This document shows positions 42,643-53,734 of a stretch of 64,000 bases of DNA, in pieces. This stretch comes from Rhabditoides inermis. Taxonomy: Eukaryota > Nematoda > Chromadorea > Rhabditida > Rhabditidae. The notes under the pieces were generated by a model. The model ran no database searches. It was not told the DNA's origin and saw only the letters and a program-made list of their open reading frames with translations. Made by a program: the position numbers and the translations under genes. Positions within the stretch are counted from its first letter, which is position 1. The number at the start of each line of letters is the position of its first letter. The stretch lies in assembly GCA_963966185.1 (NCBI GenBank), contig CAWZYM010000066.1, positions 1-64,000 of the forward strand, written 5' to 3'.

Positions 42643-43712
42643 ATGGCTCAGAAACGCAAGTCTGTGCGTCGTCGAGGGAACGACGTCGAGAACCAGGCAC
42701 AGCGTATGTGTGCGAACAAGCGAGAGAGACAGAGGACCAAGGCGAGTCTCGCTCTATTCTCATCTTTCTCTTCTCATCAATCCCTCCAGTTCATCTTTCG
42801 ATCAACTCAGTCTCCAATTCGCTAGTCACTCATTAATTTCCATAGCAGGTTTCAACAACACAGTAAACTTTAAATTATATTAGAAACCATATAAACTATG
42901 CGATGTTGCCGGTTTGGTTGCGTAACTGCGTGGGAAGAAGGCTACCGTATTCTCCTATATCACTCGGCAGAGGCCGTTGCCTGCGCCCGATTACAAGTGC
43001 GAAACAAAGGCCTGGGAAGACGAACATTAATAGCTGACAGCCTTGGGAACCATCTCTCAAGTTATTTTGCATTTAAATATTGTTATATTGATTTATTTCA
43101 GGAGTTGAATGATGCGTTTGCTATTCTTCGGAAGATCCTGCCGTCACTGCCTTCTGATAAGATGAGCAAAATTCACACTCTCAAGATCGCCTCTGATTAT
43201 ATTCGATTCCTGGATATGGTACGTAAGAGATAAAGATATAGAAAGGAGAGTGAGAGAGAAAGAGAGAAAGAGAGAAAGAGAGAGGGGGACAGAGGGGAGA
43301 GAGGGAAAGAGAGGGAATATTTTCTGTTTTCAGCTGAAGCGAGATGGCGGCCGGTCGATCGGCGCTGACTCACTGTTCGAGAAGGGCTGTTCCCTGCAGA
43401 CGTCGTTCAATATCTGGAGAGGCAGCCTGGCTGGCCCCGCCTCCCCAAGCCACGCCCCTCCCGCCCAGCCGCCACCACCGCAGGAGGAGAGGATAGCGTT
43501 CGAAGGTGCGTGAGGGTTGGCGGCTCGTTCACACCTCTGTTTCAGCTGCTGTGCCTTCTACTGACCTGTGCCAGCAGATGCCAGCCCATCCTATGCCCAT
43601 CTATCCCTACCCCTACATCCAACCACCCTATCCCTTCTATCCACCAGACGTCAAGCCTCTATCCATCAGTGAGTCGCATGCCCAAATTACAACAACACAG
43701 TTTTTGAAATGA
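42643..43712 (+). CDS. hlh-8: Twist-family bHLH transcription factor (HLH-8-like, ~184 aa)
   Basis: Mesodermal bHLH activator/repressor acting in the nucleus on E-boxes, usually dimerised with an E protein. Four exons: 42643-42741, 43102-43218, 43334-43505 and 43546-43712. Basic region and helix 1: [20 protein letters not shown]; then [32 protein letters not shown] (loop and helix 2) with the Twist-specific [11 protein letters not shown] nematode-like WR motif follows ([10 protein letters not shown]), then a Pro-rich tail ([18 protein letters not shown]). The first intron interrupts the basic region after RQRTK and is GC-AG (GCGAGTCTC). The N-terminus is very short (about 20 residues before the basic region), as in HLH-8. 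The ATG immediately follows a TTTCAG acceptor. Orthology to Twist is strong. Confidence 0.92.
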
Positions 43713-44580
43713 TCTAGATAGTGTATTGTGACACCCGATTACAAGTAATTTGATCCTTCCCAATCATAAACAAGTGTTTTCTTACGCATTACACCGCGAG
43801 AGAGGTGAGAAGTTGGCTGACCTTTAGTAATCGGACACTATGGTACTGAGGTACTGTAGGAGTGTTGTTTCGAGCGTATCGCGCGGTTCCTTCTTTCTCT
43901 CATTTCGCGCAATGCCGCGTGAGCTTTGTTCCAATTGCGACTGTGGGGCGACATTTATTCTGGATGTGCTGCCATCGATCGATCGGGGAAGAAGACATTA
44001 GCCAGGGCATAAACCAACTCGGCGACTTTTTGCGGCGGGTTGAGGGTTGTGCAAAGAAGAGTACCGTATACAAAAACCCTGTTTTCAGATGGTATGGAGG
44101 AGCCTCGTTGGGAAAGCTAGGAGGAAGAAAGTGACACAATCAAACCACCAAAGCTCTCCTCTCACTCTACTCATTATTCTAATTGTTGTTGTTTTGTTGT
44201 ATAAAGTATTTGTGTATTGTACATGTGTATCGATTGATTAGGTGGAAAGGGGATTGTCGAGAGTTTGAGTCACATATTGGCTCCAGATGTGACTAGGGTT
44301 TACGAGGAAGACTGGGGGGGGGGGGGGGGTGATCTCATCTTCGAATGGGAGAGGGGAGAGGGGAGACAAAGGCGAGTGCGATGTTGATTCGATAGCCCGC
44401 CGCATTGTCTCGAGAAAGGTGTTTCATCGAGATAAGATAGAGAGAGAAAAGGTGATACCTACAACCTACATAGATGTACCCTCACCAGATGCCACTCACT
44501 TCTTCAATATGTTTCATTATGACATCATTTTTGACCAGGTCGTTTTATAATGAAGTTTTGCTAGAATCTCGGCTGCTCCA
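43713..44580. other. Spacer between Twist and NAGA
   Basis: Contains a G-run at about 44317-44329 and no supported exon. Some of the 3' end must be Twist 3' UTR; no AATAAA was seen. Confidence 0.5.
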
Positions 44581-45023
44581 ATGTGTGTGTTCATGTTGCT
44601 GTCATCTTCTGAGCTAAGCTCGCCTCCTCCGGGAACACTCATCCAATTCGTCAACTGCAGAGTCCTTCAAGGAAACAACTTCACCGATCAGCATATATGG
44701 GTGCGTACGGTTTGCATGTTTCTGTTTGGTTCCCTTTTTATATGTTTGTCCTTTTTAGGTGATGGACGGGAAGATACTGTCTCCTACAGATGTGTTCTAT
44801 AGGCGGAAGACAAAAGCAGATTACAGGGTGGGTGCTCAGTGTATTCACAACTCTAGTGGAGAGATTGTTTTTGTGGATCCACATTTTTGAACGGGTTCAA
44901 TAATAGTACCAACTACTACTCTAACTCGTTTAGGTCGATTGCGAGGGCAGAATTCTGAGCGCGGGATTCATTGATATTCAGCTCAACGGTGCGTCTGCAC
45001 GTAGCTCTCACACACTCACTCTG

Positions 45024-45060
<37 letters not shown>

Positions 45061-45092
45061 AACTCTCTCTCTCTCTTTCTCTCTCTCTCTCG

Positions 45093-45131
<39 letters not shown>

Positions 45132-47163
45132 CTTCTCTCTCTCATCAGTCAGTGTCCCCCACTCCCTTGTTTTTTTCCAGGCGGTTTCGGCGTTGACTTC
45201 TCGTCTCCCTTCCTCGAAGTCTCTGATGTGTCGATGGTTCGTCGTCGTCTTCTCGAACACGGTGTTACGTCCTTTGCACCCACGCTCATCACTTCCCAAC
45301 CGAAACTCTACAAGAGGGTGCGTACACTTATACTGCCTCATTTGAACGACCGTGACCTCGAATAGAATAGCACAAACACTTTCTCGCTACACGCGCTCCT
45401 TTCGACAATTTCCTTGTTTCACTGGCCCCTCTTCCCTTTTTGATTTCGACAGTCTCGGTGCGCTTTCTCCTCGGATCACAGTGGAAGACCAAAAAACGAA
45501 CGAATTCTCTCGTGTCTGCCGGGGGGGGGGGGGGGGGGGCGAGAGGCGAGGGGCGGAGAGGGGCAGAGACGCAGGGACAGCTGTTTGTGTTTCTCTCGGC
45601 TCTCGCTGCTGGCTGGCTCGTGTCGGCTGACCGTCAATGACCAATTGCGTTGTTCTACTTTCCGTGATTCACTGCGTTTCATGGATTTTCCATCTTTATG
45701 ATTCATTCCTATACTTCGCTCTGTGACAATGACTATGACAAGTACCAATTGTGCGTACGTTCAAGTTATCGGTTCATCAATAACTCACCGCACCCATTCA
45801 CCATTCACCGCTTACTGTTTGATTTCCTGATCTTGCCTTATACCGTGAACAGCTGATCAGATCGGCGGGTGCAACGCAAACCGGCAATCGAGTAGGGTGT
45901 ATGTGAGAAGCGAGTGTACCCCGCTCTCCCTGTCACATCTCTGTTGTAGAACCTCCCATTCTTTGCACGCCGCCATGGAGACGACCTCGGAGCCGGCATA
46001 CTCGGTGGGTCCACTCCCCATCCATCTGGCCACTCTTCCCATTGCAGGCGCTCATGTTGAGGGTCCCTTCATCTCTTCCCAGAAGCGCGGCTGCCACCCT
46101 GAGCAGTTCGTGCGCGGCGAGGCGGGTCCCGCCGCGATCGACGAGGTGTACGGTAACTGCGAGCACATAGCCATAGCCACAGTTGCCCCCGAGCTGCCGG
46201 GGGCATTGGATATGATCAGTGAGCTGGGCAGGAGAGGAGTCGTGGTGAGTTATTTCGAATGGATACCGCATTGTTAAACCTGCACATACAGTAGTTATTA
46301 ACTGGAATAGAGTAGTATGGTATGGTCAGGTATCGCTGGGCCACTCTTCGGCGGATCTGGCGCAAGGAGAGGCGGGAGTGCGCGCCGGTGGAAAAGCCCT
46401 CACCCATCTGTACAATGCCATGCAGTCGGTGAGCATCTCTCCCTCCTCCCTCCCCTCCTCATTCTGCCCTCTTCTCTCCACCCCCCCCCCCCTCTCCCTC
46501 TCCACCGATTCTCTTGGAGTACCACCACCGCGACCCCGGACTCATCGGTCTGCTCGCCTCCCAACAACAGCTATTCTATGGCATCATAGCCGACGGAATC
46601 CACACTCACGACTCGGCACTCAGGTAAGCTCTCCCCCCTCTCTCCTCTCTCCTCGCCCCTCACCGTCACCGTCCTCTGTCCAGGATTGCGTACTCGACGC
46701 ACCCGTCGGGCCTTGTTCTGGTGACGGATGCTATGGCTGCTCTGGGAATGGGGGACGGTGCTCACCGTCTGGGAGCGCAGCAGGTGCACGTGGAGGGTCT
46801 GCTGGCCACCCTCGATGGCACCACCACCACAGCCGGCAGGTGAGGCGTGCGCCCCTCTCCCCTGTACCCCTGTTGTTGAGTGTGGCCTCTATGCCGCTGT
46901 GCATTCGCCACCTCGCGCACGCTTCCGGCTGCTCCCTCGAGGAGGCTCTCCTATCCGCCACCGCAAAGCCAGGTACGACGACCCGTCTACTGCCCGTTTC
47001 ACTTGGCATTGCAGCTGCGCTGTTGGGTGTGTGTTCGGAGGTGGGGGACGTGCGTGCCGGCTCTCGCGCCGACCTGGTTCTTCTCGACGACGACGTCTCC
47101 GTGCGGGCCACCTTCATCGCCGGCAGACGCGTGTTTCTCTCGTCAGACCGCGCCGTCTGCTGA
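44581..47163 (+). CDS. N-acetylglucosamine-6-phosphate deacetylase (AMDHD2/NAGA), 410 aa
   Basis: Metal-dependent amidohydrolase converting GlcNAc-6-P to glucosamine-6-P and acetate in cytosolic amino-sugar recycling. Eleven exons: 44581-44700, 44759-44827, 44934-44988, 45181-45317, 45950-46004, 46048-46244, 46330-46428, 46520-46623, 46684-46839, 46881-46972 and 47015-47163 (1233 nt; human AMDHD2 is of similar length). Motifs: [10 protein letters not shown] start, [39 protein letters not shown] (metal site), [10 protein letters not shown] and [21 protein letters not shown], and [14 protein letters not shown] with the catalytic Asp. The C-terminal ADLVLLDDD...[10 protein letters not shown] is the usual beta-sandwich end. 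Introns are as short as 41-43 nt. Two exons (46520, 46881) use GAG acceptors. A TTTGCTAG acceptor lies 16 nt upstream of the ATG. Confidence 0.95.
45008..45143. repeat. (CT)n/(CA)n microsatellite in NAGA intron 3
   Basis: Compound tract of CT repeats with a CACACA block and two CGATCTTCTCTCTC interruptions, 38 bp upstream of the acceptor of exon 4. Confidence 0.8.
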
Positions 47164-47554
47164 CCCCTCGATGAGTCACATGCGCCGATCTCTCAACTTC
47201 TCCTCTCCCACTCTCATGTACATATATGAAGTCATGTTTGAGATAAGATAGCCTCTCGACGTTGTCGGTCTATCGATCGTGTAGTTTTTGTTTCCTGCGT
47301 ATAAACCGATTCGACACATATCTGCGATGATTACTGGTTCAGTGAATGGTTCCGTCGACCGCACACTCCACGTTGTGTGTACCTTTATTGTGATTTCGAT
47401 ATGCTCTGTGATTTTAATAGCTTTGACGACTCGATTTTGATTTATGTATTGATGTGGGAGTGTTGACCGAGTGGTTTTGTGAATATGCGTATGTGAGAAT
47501 CGCGCATTGATTGTACGTAGAGGAGAGCTGATCGATGTCTACTGATCTACCACG

Positions 47555-47592
<38 letters not shown>

Positions 47593-47821
47593 CTCTCTCT
47601 CTCTCGTAATCCCCGTGTCTACTGCTGTATCATCGTTTCCCCTCTCCCCGCTGATAAGGCCCTCTTCTGGCCCTTTTCTGGCTGTTATTTGATTAGCTGT
47701 CTTCTTCAAATACCCGCTTCTCATTCGACAGCAGATTTGAGCTTATCTCGGATCTATGATTGTAATATATTGGTTCCGCGTTCCTTGTTGTTTCCCCGCA
47801 TTATCGATTGATGTTGAAGGA
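47164..47821. other. Spacer between NAGA and the SLC36-type transporter
   Basis: Contains a (CT)n tract at about 47559-47605. No exon recognised. Confidence 0.5.
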
Positions 47822-50800
47822 ATGGACGAGGTTCCGCCGGTAGAGGGAGATCAGATGAACGACGGACGTGCGCTCGTCGAGCGCGTAGAGCGAAAGGGTG
47901 ACGTCATCAGGTGCGAGTATCGATTGATGTATTAGTTTATCGATTGGCTGCAGCCCGACGCGCGCTGTTCTGACCCTGTCGAAGAGTATGTTCAATGCCG
48001 GATGTTTTTCTCTGCCCTATGCCTGGAAGCTAGGAGGACTGTGGGTGAGTCGAGGCGTGTTATGGATTGATTGATTGATCCACTGATCGATACTCTTAAG
48101 GTGTCGTTTGTGCTCACATTTGTGATCGCTGGTTTCAACTGGTATGGCAACCATATTCTCGTCCGCTCCTCGCAGCACCTCGCCAAAAAGTGAGATTTTT
48201 ATTGATTTTATTGATTGATATATATAGATTTAGACAATGATGTTATTCTGATAATCACTGTATTCAGGTCTGAGCGATCCGCTCTTGACTATGGTCATTT
48301 TGCGAAGAAAGTGTGCGATTACTCGGAGCTGCGGTTCCTCCGAAACAACAGCAAGGCAGTCATGCGAGTCTCTCCCTTACCCCCCCCCCCCCCTCTCCTC
48401 CGTTCTCTCCCCCTCTCTCCCTCCTCTCTCCCCTCTCTCTCCCCTTTCTTTCTCTCCCTCTCTCCGCCCTCCCCTTTTCTTCTATCTCTCATGTCCAGGT
48501 ACCTTGTGAACATCACGATCCTCTTCTACCAGCTCGGAATGTGCAGCGTCGCCATTCTCTTCATCTCCGATAACATGGTGAGAGTATGGAGTGGAAGGAG
48601 GGAAGGAGAGAGAGAGAGAGAGGAAGAGAGAGAGAAAGAGAGAGAGAGAGAGGGGGGGGGGAGAGTGAGGCCCTGTCCCTCTTCAGGTGCACCTTCTGGG
48701 CGACTATGTGGTGGGAGATCAGCACCAGAAGATGGTCGTCATGGCTTCGATTGTCCTCGGGTTCATCCTCTTCACTAACATGTTCACTGAGGTAAGTATG
48801 TTTTTATTGTTTTGTTGTTTATATTTACTGGGACATATTGTAAGTGTTGTAAACATAGTTTTCGCATTCTTCTGTTTTCCTATGACATAATGACACAATA
48901 TAACGTTGACCAACGAGAGCATATAAATCATTGTACAAATAATCAATCAATCGTTTATCCGGAACCGTTATATCTGAATATGACAACACAATCATAATTA
49001 TATGAAGCATACAGTAGTGCCTAAGATGCTAGATACAGACTAACGCCGAGGAAAGACAGGTAGGCTGACGAGGTTAGTGGTGGGAAGATGATACTTGATC
49101 GATAATCATTCCTGAACCATAAGAGTACAATTTTTGACGTATAGAGCTCCGGGGTTTCCTTTGCTTCATTGCCAATGATGAGTATCTCCTCGCGCCATAA
49201 CTGCTTCCACGTGAGGGTACTTCCCGCCGCCTACAAATACTCATTATCTTTTAAAAGTACTTCCGTAAAAAGTGTTGTTTGTGTTAACTTGATTTAAGAA
49301 AAGCGCATGCATATATTATTAATTTTTGAAAAGTCAAGTCGTGAACACCTGAACATGAAAACTAACACAAACTTGCTCTTTCAAACGAATATAGAATAGT
49401 TACACGTAACATTCAGAATAATACGATTGTTTTGTTTATTTAGTGTTTTTTGCGGTTTATTATTTATGGTTTATCAATAAAATAATATGTTAATCGTGAT
49501 GTTGTTTGACTCAATGTTCCAGGTATAAAAATGTCAAAAAAAATAAAACATGGAATTATTCAACATTAATTTTTCAACAATTATTAAACGTTTTGGAAGA
49601 GCAAGTTTGTGTTAGTTTTCGTGTTCAGGTGTTTACGATTTGATTTTTCAAAAATAATAATATATGCAAATGCATGCGCTTTTCTTGAATCAGGTTAACA
49701 CAAACAACACTTTTTACGGAAGTACTTTAAAAAGATAATATATGTCCTTTCGTTGAATTTCATAGAAATTTTCTCTCTCGTCTTCATACATGTTACATGT
49801 TCTTCTCTCATTATTTTATCAATTTCATTTCGAATTTATTCGATATTTTCTCGTTATTTCGTTCTCTCCTTCTCTCCTTCTCTCCTTCTCTCCTTCTCTC
49901 CTTCTCTCCTTCTCTCCTTCTCTCTTTCCCTCCTTCCCTCCTTCCCTCCTTCCCTCCTTCCCTCCTTCCCTCCTTCCCTCCTTCCCTCCTTCCCTCCTTC
50001 TCTCTTTCTCTCGTTCTCTCGCTCTCTCGTTATCCCTTTCTCTCTTTCTCTAGTTCTCTAGTTCTCTCGTTCTCTCGTTCTCTCCGTCTCTCCTTCTCTC
50101 CTTCCCTCCTTCTCTCTTTCTCTCTTTCTCTCTTTCTCTCGTTCTCTCTTTCTCTCGTTTCTTTCGCGCGAGATCGCTCATAACTTATTTCGAAGAAAAT
50201 ATACAAAGATGGCGTTAATTAGTGATCTGGCCTACGGAACGGTGCGAATCTAACTAACATGAATTGGTTGAAGTCACATTGTTGCTGAAGGGACCTTCAG
50301 ATATCGCTTCTTGAAAATTCTAGCGCGAGCCTTATTTTAAAGATACAGGGGCCTATTTCTGACTATTTCTTATCATTTATGAGTGACAAAACAGTCATTG
50401 GAATACAAGTTGAACGAGTTATCAACGTGCACGTGGCGATCAGAATCGATCATCGCTCGCTCTGACCGCAAAATTTTGAACTCCCGCCACCGCTCTTGCC
50501 ACCGCTCTTCTGCTCTTGCGCCGCCTGCCTCTCTTCTGTTCGCGTGCTGTCTCGCCTGTGCGAGGGGTCATTCGCTGCCATCTCGCGCAGTGAGCGGTGT
50601 GCCACGGGTAAAAGGGCCGATGAGCGGAGAGGGCAGAGCGAATAGGCCTCTGTATCTTTAACCCAAAAAGAGAGGGAGCGTAGCGCCCTCTCTAATTTCT
50701 TCACACAACACTTGTTCACTTGCAGATGCGCGTTGTGTCCGCATTCGCCCTAGTCTCTTCTGTATTCTTCCTCATGGGCGCTGTCGTCATAATCCAGTAC

Positions 50801-51218
50801 ACTGTCAGGTGGGCGGGGCATAAGGGGCGGAGATTGACGTCTGTCTCATCTAGGCAGCCAAATCACTGGGACAAGCTGCCGGCATCGACAGACTTCACAT
50901 CAACAATCATGATGATCGGAATGAGTATGTACTCATTCGAGGGACAGACCATGGTGAGGGGGCGGGGACTGCAGGGGCGGGACTAATATGAGAGGAGACA
51001 AGAGGTTGTACTGAGAATGGCTGCTTTCAAGGGATATATGGGAACTGGGAAGGGTGTGGCTGGAAGTTACGGGATTAATGATTTAGTGTTGTAGATTCTT
51101 CCCGTGGAGAACAAGCTCGATGACCCGTCTGCTTTCCTCGCCCCCACCGGAGTCCTCCCCACCACAATGATACTTTGCACATGCTTCATGACCGGTACGT
51201 TCTCTCATTCTCTCATTC

Positions 51219-51249
<31 letters not shown>

Positions 51250-52136
51250 CTCCCCCACTCCTTTTCTCACCTCCCCCTACAGGCCTCGGCTTCTACGGCT
51301 ACACCTCGTTCGGCGACGACATTGCTCCCAGCATCACCACCAACGTGCCCAAGGAAGGGTGAGTGGGCGGGGTCACAAGGGGCGGGGCTATGCAGCCTCA
51401 TCTACGCTACGACAGAATAGTACATGATGAGCGATAGTATGTTGTTTCAGGCTGTACTCTACTGTGAACGTGTTTCTCATCATCCAGGCCCTCCTCGGAC
51501 ATTCGATTGCCATGTACGTCGTATTCGACATGTTCTTCAACGGATTCCGACGCAAGTTCACTGCCAGGTTTCCCAATGTACCCAAGGTGGCTGTGGATAA
51601 GGTGAGGGAGAGGGAGGGAAGAGAGAGGGAGGGAGGGAGAGATACTTGTTGTTGCAGGGTTTCCGCGTGTTCTGGGTGGTGCTCACGTACCTGATGGCTA
51701 TTGGCATTCCCCGACTGGAGATCATGATTCCACTGGTGGGAGTGACTTCGGGAACACTGTGCGCCCTCGTCTACCCACCCATGTTCGAGATGATTACCTT
51801 CTGGAGCGACTGGAAGGTGCGCGCGTCTCCCTCCCACCCTCTCTCCCTCCCTCTCCCTCTCTCCCTCTCTCCCTCTCCCTCTCTCCCTCTCTCCCTCTCT
51901 CCCTCTCTCGGGGTGCACTAAATCTCCCTCTCTCCCTCTCTCCCTCTCTTTCTCCCTCTCTCTCCCTTACCTTCTCTTTGCAGGGCCTTCTCACGTACCG
52001 GCAGCGTGTCACGAAGATCCTTCTCAACTCGTTTGTCATCCTCGTTGGTTTCTTCGCCATTATCGCTGGTCTCTATGCTAACGTGCTCGCCATCCAAGAG
52101 GCGTTCAACGCGCCCGACCAGCCACTCAAGTCATGA
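47822..52136 (+). CDS. SLC36 (PAT)-type proton-coupled amino-acid transporter, 456 aa
   Basis: AAAP-superfamily amino-acid/proton symporter with about 11 membrane helices, at lysosomal or plasma membrane in other animals. Thirteen exons: 47822-47910, 47954-48044, 48101-48189, 48268-48363, 48499-48577, 48687-48791, 50726-50808, 50854-50953, 51095-51194, 51283-51358, 51451-51601, 51658-51816 and 51984-52136. Motifs: first helix SKSMFNAGCFSLPYAWKLGG (the unwound TM1 of this fold), GNHILVRSSQHL, SFEGQT followed by ILPVENKL (SLC36 signature EG...LPLENKM), GLGFYGYTSFGDDI, and RRKFTARFPNVPK. The intron after exon 4 is GC-AG (GCGAGTCTC). Intron 6 (1.9 kb) is filled with repeat B, MITE 3 and an octamer array. 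Substrate specificity is not readable from sequence. Confidence 0.93.
48945..49234 (+). repeat. Dispersed repeat family B, copy 3 (3'-truncated)
   Basis: Same order of landmarks as copies 1-2 but it stops after CTTCCCGCCGCCT, lacking the last ~120 bp. MITE 3 begins a few bases later, so the truncation may be linked to that insertion. Lies in transporter intron 6. Confidence 0.75.
49243..49739. mobile_element. MITE-like element 3 with ~140-bp terminal inverted repeats
   Basis: Bases 49243-49381 and 49599-49739 are inverted copies differing at a few sites. Landmarks: ATTATCTTTT at the tip, ACTTCCGTAAAAAGTGTTG, AAGCGCATGCATATATTATT, and ACTAACACAAACTTGCTCT at the inner edge. The ~217-bp AT-rich centre has no ORF. 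A single arm is repeated at 53061-53200. Confidence 0.8.
49862..50160. repeat. Octamer array, TTCTCTCC and variants
   Basis: 8-bp units in blocks: first TTCTCTCC, then TTCCCTCC, then TTCTCTCT/TTCTCTCG variants. It lies in transporter intron 6 next to MITE 3. Confidence 0.85.
51835..51975. repeat. CCCTCT-rich microsatellite in transporter intron 12
   Basis: Runs of CTCCCTCT units interrupted once by GGGGTGCACTAAA, ending just before the acceptor of the last exon. Open frames through it are compositional. Confidence 0.75.
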
Positions 52137-53060
52137 GTCAAGCCCCGCCCCCACCTGGCCCCGCCCTCTCCCAGTCGATATACGGTATTACGGCTCGCTC
52201 GCTCACTGCAGGGTTGACGAGTTGCTGTTTTGTACATATGCGATTCTATAAGTTGTATGTTTCCAATTTCTAAGTCGTATTTTCCAATTGCTTGCACTTC
52301 CTCGTATTTGAAATAGCCTTTAGCCTTTTTTTTCTTTTTACGTCCCGATGATAATTATACGATAGTTTGTACACGTTGTTTTAGAACATATTCTGTGATC
52401 ACGTGATATGGGAAGTTTGTAATAAACGTTTTACATACTTTACGGTCGCTGTTACGATTACCAACCAAATTCCTATTCAAGACAAAATTAAAAGACGCGT
52501 CGTTGAAATTTTTTCAATATTTACAGTGGATGGGCAAATCAGTCAGCCGCCAGTAGAGAGCGCAGAGTGCGAGGCGGCAAAAATCGATAGACATGCGAGA
52601 GGACGCGAATAAATTCACATTCAAACTTTCGCGCGCGCGCAATTTTCAAATGCACGACGGCCGAGCGGAGTGGTGGCGGAACTAAATATTCTTTGGACTG
52701 TATAATAAAATACAGCCACAGCAGTAGGCTGATTTGAACGTAATGAAATGGAACTGTTCTCAATCAAGGAAAATCGGGAGAGACGACGACCGTCGGTTCT
52801 CCGAGTCAGTGTTCGGGTTCATGCATCATCGCCTGTGCAATCTCAAAGTCGAGAAGATAGAGTGACGGAGGGCAGCCACAGTCGGACTGATCACCAAGAA
52901 CAACACTCCAAAAACAGCTCATCGAATAAAGTACTCAACTATTTATTGCATAATGTAGTGAGATGAGAGATTGACCCCGTCCCCAGACAGAGGGAGCATA
53001 AATAGCGGGAAGCGCAACACAGCGAGAGGAGAGGTGATTCATACCCAACACATAGATTGT
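52137..53060. other. Transporter 3' UTR and spacer
   Basis: 3' UTR up to the AATAAA at 52421; beyond that no gene or repeat family was recognised. Confidence 0.5.
52421..52426 (+). terminator. AATAAA polyadenylation signal, SLC36-type transporter
   Basis: TTTGTAATAAACG, 285 bp after the stop codon. Confidence 0.55.
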
Positions 53061-53200
53061 ATTATCTTTTAAAAGTACTTCCGTAAAAAGTGTTGTTTGT
53101 GTTAACCTGATTCAAGAAAAGCGCATGCATATATTATTAATTTTTGAAAAATCAAATCGTAAACACCTGAACATGAAAACTAACACAAACTTGCTCTCCG
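53061..53200 (+). mobile_element. Solo terminal repeat of MITE family 3
   Basis: Matches the left arm of the 49243 element almost base for base, from ATTATCTTTTAAAAGTACTT to ACACAAACTTGCTCT. It is without a partner arm in the following sequence. Confidence 0.8.
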
Positions 53201-53734
53201 TGGCCGTGGCTGGATGGTTGGGTGGGGACAGAATGATATTGTAACCCCATCCGGATTTCCGACTCGCCCTCGGAAAGGGGTTACCATTACCAAGGGTCCA
53301 GCGGGGGTATGTTGCATGTTATAGAAGGTGCGCAGCCGGTGCTAGCCCTCATCGGTTCTTCTACCCAGAAATGGGCTTGTACATAGATCACTGGTGATAA
53401 CTAGCTTAGATATTAGTGATAGACTAACCCTTGTGTTGTCGTTTTGTGTCATACTTCGTCTCAGGCCATTCCTGGGCAACATTCCCGGGAATGAGAGACG
53501 GAGTAAAGATTTTTTTCACTGCGCAATAGCTGACAAAAACAGAGCGAACGGCATTGCACGCTTATTGGCTGTTCGGGGAAGCAGAGACGAAAGACAAAGG
53601 AGCTGGAGAACCCCTTTTGCATTTCGAAAGTGCCATTACGAGTTGTTTCAAAAATATGATTCATTCCAGTAATACCGTATTCTGCTAGCGAAAGGGAACG
53701 GTCCGTTACGGTGGAGCGTTCCTTGCTCCGGTCA
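53201..53734. other. Unrecognised segment before the hexamer array
   Basis: Non-repetitive as far as I can see; begins GTGGCCGTGGCTGG. A 92-codon frame is present but without family similarity. Confidence 0.4.
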
